A DNA stretch of 64,000 bases from Cryptosporidium bovis (taxonomy: Eukaryota > Apicomplexa > Conoidasida > Eucoccidiorida > Cryptosporidiidae): contig VHIT02000033.1 of the NCBI GenBank assembly GCA_009768925.2, forward strand, positions 310,001-374,000, in the 5' to 3' direction. Shown here in pieces: positions 59,386 to 64,000 of this stretch (position 1 is its first letter; each line of letters starts with the position of its first letter). A program made the translations under genes and the position numbers. The notes under the pieces were generated by a model. That model made no database searches. It worked only from the letters and a program-made list of their open reading frames with translations, and had not been told where the DNA came from.

Positions 59386-62300
59386 CTAATTATCATTATA
59401 GTCTCTATTTGAGTTTTGACCTCCACCTCTGGAAGATTTTCTATTCTTTCTATTTTTATGTTTATTATAGTTGGTGTTAGTATTGTTATTATTGATACAA
59501 TCATCTTTAATATTAGAGTTGCCACCACGTCTTCTAGAGTGATGGTTATTGTGTTTCTGACTATGATTACCTCCTCCATGTTTAATATTACTGCTTACTT
59601 GCTCATCGTTATTTTTATTATGCCTATTTGATGAAGGGGATGGAGATGGAGATGGTGATAATGACGGAGAATGATAATTTGATCTCGATGACATTTCTTC
59701 GTTATTAAATTCTAATTCATGTTCAGCAAATAATTCACATTTATTTTCTGTGTCGCTTAGATTACTTTCAAAGACTTTCTTCTGTTCTTCGTTTTCATGA
59801 ACAATATTAGAAAGATCATTAATATTGTTTGAGTTATCATTTCCGGTTCCTTCTTCAAATTTAAACTCATTATAATATTTATCCACATTATCATTAATTT
59901 TGAATTCACCTTCACAATTCCAAATAACATTTTTTATATAATTTGGACCTTTTTCTTTAAAGTCCTCAAGTAAATCAGAATTGATTGCTTTATTTAGTTT
60001 ATCCCACGAGTGAACTGTGTTGTTTTTATATTCATTGGAATAAATAACATCTTCTAAACTTACAGCTTCATCAAAGTATGGAAACAATTCCTTATTCTCC
60101 GTAGGTGTTGCTAGTATTTCACTATTTTTTCCCTCATTTAACTCTCTCCACTTTTCAACAACCAAATTAATATTAGAAGGTGAATAACACCTTGCAAATA
60201 AAGCAGCATATGGAATCATTTCTGAATTAATGAGATCATTTATACAAGAATCTTTGTCATTCAAAATATGGTGACAAATCAATGCAGTATTCCATTGTTT
60301 CTTGTAGACAGCAATATTAGCTATATACCTAAGCCCATCTAAATCACCAATACTTGAATATATAAGTAGTAATGAATCTAAATCATGTACTTGTTTGTAA
60401 CATGAAATTGCTAATGAAAAAATACCCTTCTCTAATGCAATATCACCTAATACTTTCCATCTTTTTCTATTTACTGGTGATATATCATCAAAATATGAAT
60501 CATCTATTTCATCACCACCATTTGTACTAACGCTACTAGTAGTACTTAGATTATCACCAGAATAAGATTGTTCTCTGTCTTTCCTATATATTTCATGTAA
60601 TATAGATACACATAACTCGAATTTACCCAAATCTATTGCAAGATCAAATTTTTGGTCTAAGTCATCTGTTATAGTCAAAGCTTTTTCCTTATAACCCTGT
60701 ATTTCTAAAAATTTAGCTATTTTTGTATGTAAATTTGCAGGTATTCTATTCCAATATACATTCTCAGCTGTTTCGAAATCTTTTCTTACAATACAAGATT
60801 GATATTCTATATAATTTATATTCAAATAATAGCTTATGCAATTAAACTCACGATTCATCAATACTATTCTTTGTATTTCTTTAATGTATCCAAGTATGTA
60901 GTACACAGATTTTTCAGGTAGATAAGCTATTGAATCTATAAAACCATTCATCCATATTTGCAATCTGAGTTGGGAAGTCACATAAATAAAACAATTGGAT
61001 ATCCATATACCACTTTCTACCTTATCATTTATTTCTGACACAAATTCAAATGCCATTTCAATACCTTCATTTAAATTTGTCGAATTTACTGAATTTAAAT
61101 GGTTATCTACTTCATCCTTATTGTATTTAAGAATATAAAATATGTCTGAGCAAGATAGGCATATGTAATTACCCTGTTCATCCCAATATACATTACATAA
61201 TGATGAAGAAACATCTATTCTACGAATAAGTTTGCAATCTAACCAATCATAAAAACAAATAAACTCATTTGATTTTACTCCTAATAATTGTCCACCAAAT
61301 ATTTCATCTACAAAAAAACTGGGAAAGAATGAACAAGATTCTTTAAAATTATGGTAAACAACTATTCGTCCACCACATTCTCTTGTTGAAAAAAATTGAC
61401 CGTCAATAGACCATACCATTTCTACTGCCTTACCAAAACACTTACTCCTTAATGTTTGTGTTGTATACACCACAAATTCACCATCACCACAAACCGATAT
61501 AAATCTCCCATTGGGATGAAATCTTATATCTTGGGGATATATTTCACTGCACCCTATCTCCTTGAATGGCAATACTATTCTTTCACCATCCTCATATTCA
61601 AATTCCCACTCATTTGTATTATTTGGTGATAGTGAACATTGAGAATTTTTATATAATGCCCTTAAATTAGCTTGATATATTTCTGTACCTTTTGCTATTA
61701 TTATTTTTCCACTATTCAATGTAGATAGCGGTTGTTCTGAACCTAATTTAAGTACAACAGTTCCTTCATCATAACCTATTCCTAATATATTATATTCATT
61801 TACTGCTAAACACCAACTTCTATCTAACATGTAATTTAATGTGCACTCTAATCTATATGTTGTCGAATGCCATATTTTAATAGTACCATCCTCACTACAA
61901 GAAAGTATTAGTGGGAGCTGTGAATGATACAGTATCGATCTAACTGCCTTTGTGTGACCTGACAATACTTGTATACATTGTTTTGTTTGATAGTCCCAAA
62001 CTCTAACTGTTTTATCGTCACTTCCTGTAGCTATATATGGTTTCTCTGCAGAAGGTGAATATGCCAGGCAATTTATTCCACCATCATGACCTGATAGTGT
62101 ATAATTTGGTGTATTAACAGTTGAATTTGTAATTGAACAAATATTTGATGGTATTCCCCATATTCTTATTGTTCTATCTAATGATACAGAAGCAAAAACA
62201 TAGTTATCCTTTGGATTCCATTGTATCATCATTACATAATGCGAACTCCCTTGATATGTTTGTGCTTTTATCCAATCTCTCTCCCAATCCCATATTTTTA

Positions 62301-62667
62301 TTGTCATATCGTCCGAACACGTTAATAATAATGGTAATTTACTGTGAACAATCATATGCCTTATAAAATCATTGTGGGCCTCAAAGCTTGTTACTTTCTT
62401 CATAGTATTATAACTATATACTCTAACTTGTAAGTCATCACCACATGTTATTATCCATTGTTTTCTGCATACAAAAACCGCACATCTTATTGGATATTCT
62501 GAAACTTCTAATGACTTCACTAAACTTTGTGTCTCATAATCATAAACAGTTATCGTACCACTATACAAACCAGACAATATCCAAGGTTCCGTAGAATGAA
62601 AATCAATACTTTTAACCCTTTCACTTGAGGTTTGAAGCTTTTTCTTTATATCTAATCTCAATGGCAT
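59386..62667 (-). CDS. SEC27: Coatomer subunit beta' (beta'-COP)
   Basis: The 1093-residue product is part of the COPI coat that carries cargo from Golgi to ER and between Golgi cisternae; beta'-COP binds dilysine sorting signals through its first propeller. It starts MPLRLDIKKKLQTSSERVKS, the classical N-terminus. The first WD40 propeller covers about residues 1-300 (SDDMTIKIWDWE, SLDRTIRIWG, GSDDKTVRVWDYQ and SEDGTIKIWH give clear repeat ends). The second propeller is at about 330-600, then an alpha-solenoid at about 600-880. The last 190 residues are unusual: an acidic and Asn-rich stretch, an SPSPSP run, then a basic Arg/Gly/His/Asn tail with RRRGG and SSRGGG. This resembles an RNA-binding or low-complexity tail and is not typical of beta'-COP. 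Confidence 0.96.
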   Translation of the reverse strand: MPLRLDIKKKLQTSSERVKSIDFHSTEPWILSGLYSGTITVYDYETQSLVKSLEVSEYPIRCAVFVCRKQWIITCGDDLQVRVYSYNTMKKVTSFEAHNDFIRHMIVHSKLPLLLTCSDDMTIKIWDWERDWIKAQTYQGSSHYVMMIQWNPKDNYVFASVSLDRTIRIWGIPSNICSITNSTVNTPNYTLSGHDGGINCLAYSPSAEKPYIATGSDDKTVRVWDYQTKQCIQVLSGHTKAVRSILYHSQLPLILSCSEDGTIKIWHSTTYRLECTLNYMLDRSWCLAVNEYNILGIGYDEGTVVLKLGSEQPLSTLNSGKIIIAKGTEIYQANLRALYKNSQCSLSPNNTNEWEFEYEDGERIVLPFKEIGCSEIYPQDIRFHPNGRFISVCGDGEFVVYTTQTLRSKCFGKAVEMVWSIDGQFFSTRECGGRIVVYHNFKESCSFFPSFFVDEIFGGQLLGVKSNEFICFYDWLDCKLIRRIDVSSSLCNVYWDEQGNYICLSCSDIFYILKYNKDEVDNHLNSVNSTNLNEGIEMAFEFVSEINDKVESGIWISNCFIYVTSQLRLQIWMNGFIDSIAYLPEKSVYYILGYIKEIQRIVLMNREFNCISYYLNINYIEYQSCIVRKDFETAENVYWNRIPANLHTKIAKFLEIQGYKEKALTITDDLDQKFDLAIDLGKFELCVSILHEIYRKDREQSYSGDNLSTTSSVSTNGGDEIDDSYFDDISPVNRKRWKVLGDIALEKGIFSLAISCYKQVHDLDSLLLIYSSIGDLDGLRYIANIAVYKKQWNTALICHHILNDKDSCINDLINSEMIPYAALFARCYSPSNINLVVEKWRELNEGKNSEILATPTENKELFPYFDEAVSLEDVIYSNEYKNNTVHSWDKLNKAINSDLLEDFKEKGPNYIKNVIWNCEGEFKINDNVDKYYNEFKFEEGTGNDNSNNINDLSNIVHENEEQKKVFESNLSDTENKCELFAEHELEFNNEEMSSRSNYHSPSLSPSPSPSPSSNRHNKNNDEQVSSNIKHGGGNHSQKHNNHHSRRRGGNSNIKDDCINNNNTNTNYNKHKNRKNRKSSRGGGQNSNRDYNDN

Positions 62668-63947
62668 TATTTGTGCCTATATAATATTAAAACTTATTTG
62701 ATATAACAATATTAATTTATACCTTTAATACTCTATATTTAATTAATATGAATAATATTGTTATTTAAATATATTATTTGTATAAATCAATAATATCTAC
62801 AACTTATATTAGTCAAGTTCGTACACCACTAACAACTACTTTGTCAACTGTATATTCATTACTGATGGAAACCACTTATTGTTCAATGAATATATATATT
62901 CCTAGTATATATCACACTTATTAAATGTATTAAAATGTGTATATTTTTACTATTTTTTTATTTTACACCACGTTATTTTATAATTCCTCATTTTAATCTT
63001 GTTTATACTTTAATGCCACTTTAGTGGGGTACAGAAACTATTAACCGCCTGAAATGTTGGCGCTCTTGTGGTATACTAAAATCTTAATACAATAAAAATG
63101 TACTACTTATGTTGACTAGTCTTTAATTCGTTAATAACAACTACTTGTTTTATTTATTAGGTTATTTTTTCTATTAAGAGTTGTTTTTAAATTAAACGTT
63201 ATTCATAACTAGATATGGTTTTACTTTAATTATTTGTGTAATATTGTGTAACATCCCAATTAGCAGTTACCAATCACCGATAACATTAGAATATTTAATA
63301 TTCTTAATACACACTTTTTATTTTTTTTAATTTATAAATAATTAATATATAAGCTTCGTTTTGCACTACTTCGCTCTTAAAACATTTATTTTTTTTAATG
63401 AAATAATTATTAATTTAATATGGACTTACATCGTTATTAATGTAATCTAAACTAAATATAATCACTTTTAATAGCTTTGACTATATATGTTTCGGTATTT
63501 TTTTTCTTAACAATAGTGATACTAGACAAACAAAATTATGGTATGAGAATTAATAATAAATATCGTGTATATATAACAAACTTGCATTTTAACAATAACT
63601 TTTGATTATATTTTATTAACAAAATCTATAAATTTAGTTTGCTTTATTTCTAGTCATAAAATACAAATGCGCCACAATATTGCCGCTAAAAAGTGTATAT
63701 TTATATTTTACTAGGGAATAATTTAAACCCCTCTAATTTATTTTAGAGGGGAAAAATAAACCATTAGAGGGATTTAAAATTTTAATTAAAAAAATTACAA
63801 TTCAAGGATAACAAAACTAAGTCCAAGAAGAAATAAAAAATACACCGTTTAAAAAAAAACAATTGAAGCGCAAATATAATATATATTAATAAAAAAATAT
63901 ATCTTGTATATTGAATGATAAATTAAAACAAATAATTCTCTTAAATT
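62668..63947. other. 1.3-kb spacer upstream of beta'-COP
   Basis: AT-rich, with a GC-richer island at about 63010-63080. The island contains a CCACTTTAGTGG palindrome (63016-63027), ACCGCC (63043-63048) and TTGGCGC (63054-63060). Further right are GCGCCAC near 63669 and the inverted-repeat cluster at 63722-63778. No supported gene. Confidence 0.5.
63722..63778. repeat. Inverted-repeat cluster of TTAGAGGG units
   Basis: TTTAAACCCCTCTAA (63722-63736) is the near-perfect reverse complement (14 of 15) of TTAGAGGGATTTAAA (63764-63778). Between them, TTAGAGGGG (63743-63751) pairs perfectly over 9 bp with 63728-63736 around a 6-nt loop. The left arm can therefore pair with either right arm, giving two mutually exclusive hairpins. 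Confidence 0.8.
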
Positions 63948-64000
63948 TTATTGATCCTCAGACTTTTTTTTCTGTTTTAAATTCCTATTAAAGTATATTG
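63948..64000 (-). CDS. Possible C-terminus of a gene entering from the right edge
   Basis: Reading the minus strand from 64000, one frame is open and ends in TAA at 63950-63948 with a charged tail ending LKQKKKSEDQ. Such a Lys-rich then acidic end is common for real proteins in this genome, but only 16 residues are visible and the other two frames stop early, so this is weak evidence. Confidence 0.25.
   Translation of the reverse strand, partial: IYFNRNLKQKKKSEDQ

Noticed and set aside
59358..59579. 73-residue minus-strand frame overlapping the beta'-COP tail
   Set aside because: It is an out-of-frame reading of the low-complexity tail (Ile/Val/Thr from AT-rich codons); considered as an alternative end for beta'-COP but no splice site supports it.
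1..64000. CRISPR arrays, insertion sequences or transposon ends
   Set aside because: No regularly spaced repeats, transposase frames or terminal inverted repeats were seen; the repeats found are microsatellites and coding minisatellites.

Overview
The window looks like a compact, very AT-rich apicomplexan nuclear genome, most like Cryptosporidium. The reasons are mostly intronless long genes, Asn/Lys/Ile-rich proteins, short introns (about 55-81 nt) with GTAAGT-type donors, a Thr-rich mucin-like surface protein, and TGCATGCA and GGCG-type motifs in otherwise AT-only spacers. The species cannot be settled from the sequence alone. All protein assignments rest on motifs read by eye.

Layout. 0-6 kb: the N-terminus of a protein kinase (minus, cut by the window edge), then a 1758-aa Urb2/Npa2-like protein, then a three-exon gene for a small CxxC protein (minus) that open-reading-frame listing alone would miss. 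6.6-14 kb, all plus: a small Fyv7-like rRNA-processing protein, a mucin-like type I membrane protein with TDT repeats, a ubiquitin-specific protease and a membrane RING-H2 E3 ligase. 14.3-21.2 kb: a spliced polytopic membrane protein (minus), spliced ALG14 (plus), gamma-glutamyl phosphate reductase (plus) and type II pantothenate kinase (minus). 21.5-28 kb: an initiator tRNA-Met (minus), NOT4 (minus), a PP2A B'' subunit (plus), small membrane ORFs and a 5S rRNA gene with a decayed 5S copy 0.5 kb downstream. 29.8-55 kb: a 1958-aa unrecognised protein (plus) and, tail to tail with it, a giant 6436-aa HERC-like HECT ligase with ankyrin repeats (minus). 56.7-62.7 kb: V-ATPase catalytic subunit A (plus) and coatomer beta' (minus). 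The last 1.3 kb is spacer with inverted repeats and perhaps the C-terminus of one more gene.

The genes are housekeeping functions in no operon: ubiquitin signalling (USP, RING-H2, NOT4, HECT), secretory pathway (ALG14, beta'-COP, V-ATPase), ribosome biogenesis (Fyv7-like, Urb2-like, 5S, tRNA-iMet) and metabolism (PanK, ProA). I found no clear new multi-gene system. The most useful results are three spliced gene models with consistent reading frames, the 5S relic, unusual bases in the initiator tRNA, recurring GGCG motifs, and several GC-richer patches in spacers that may be hidden exons or structured elements.
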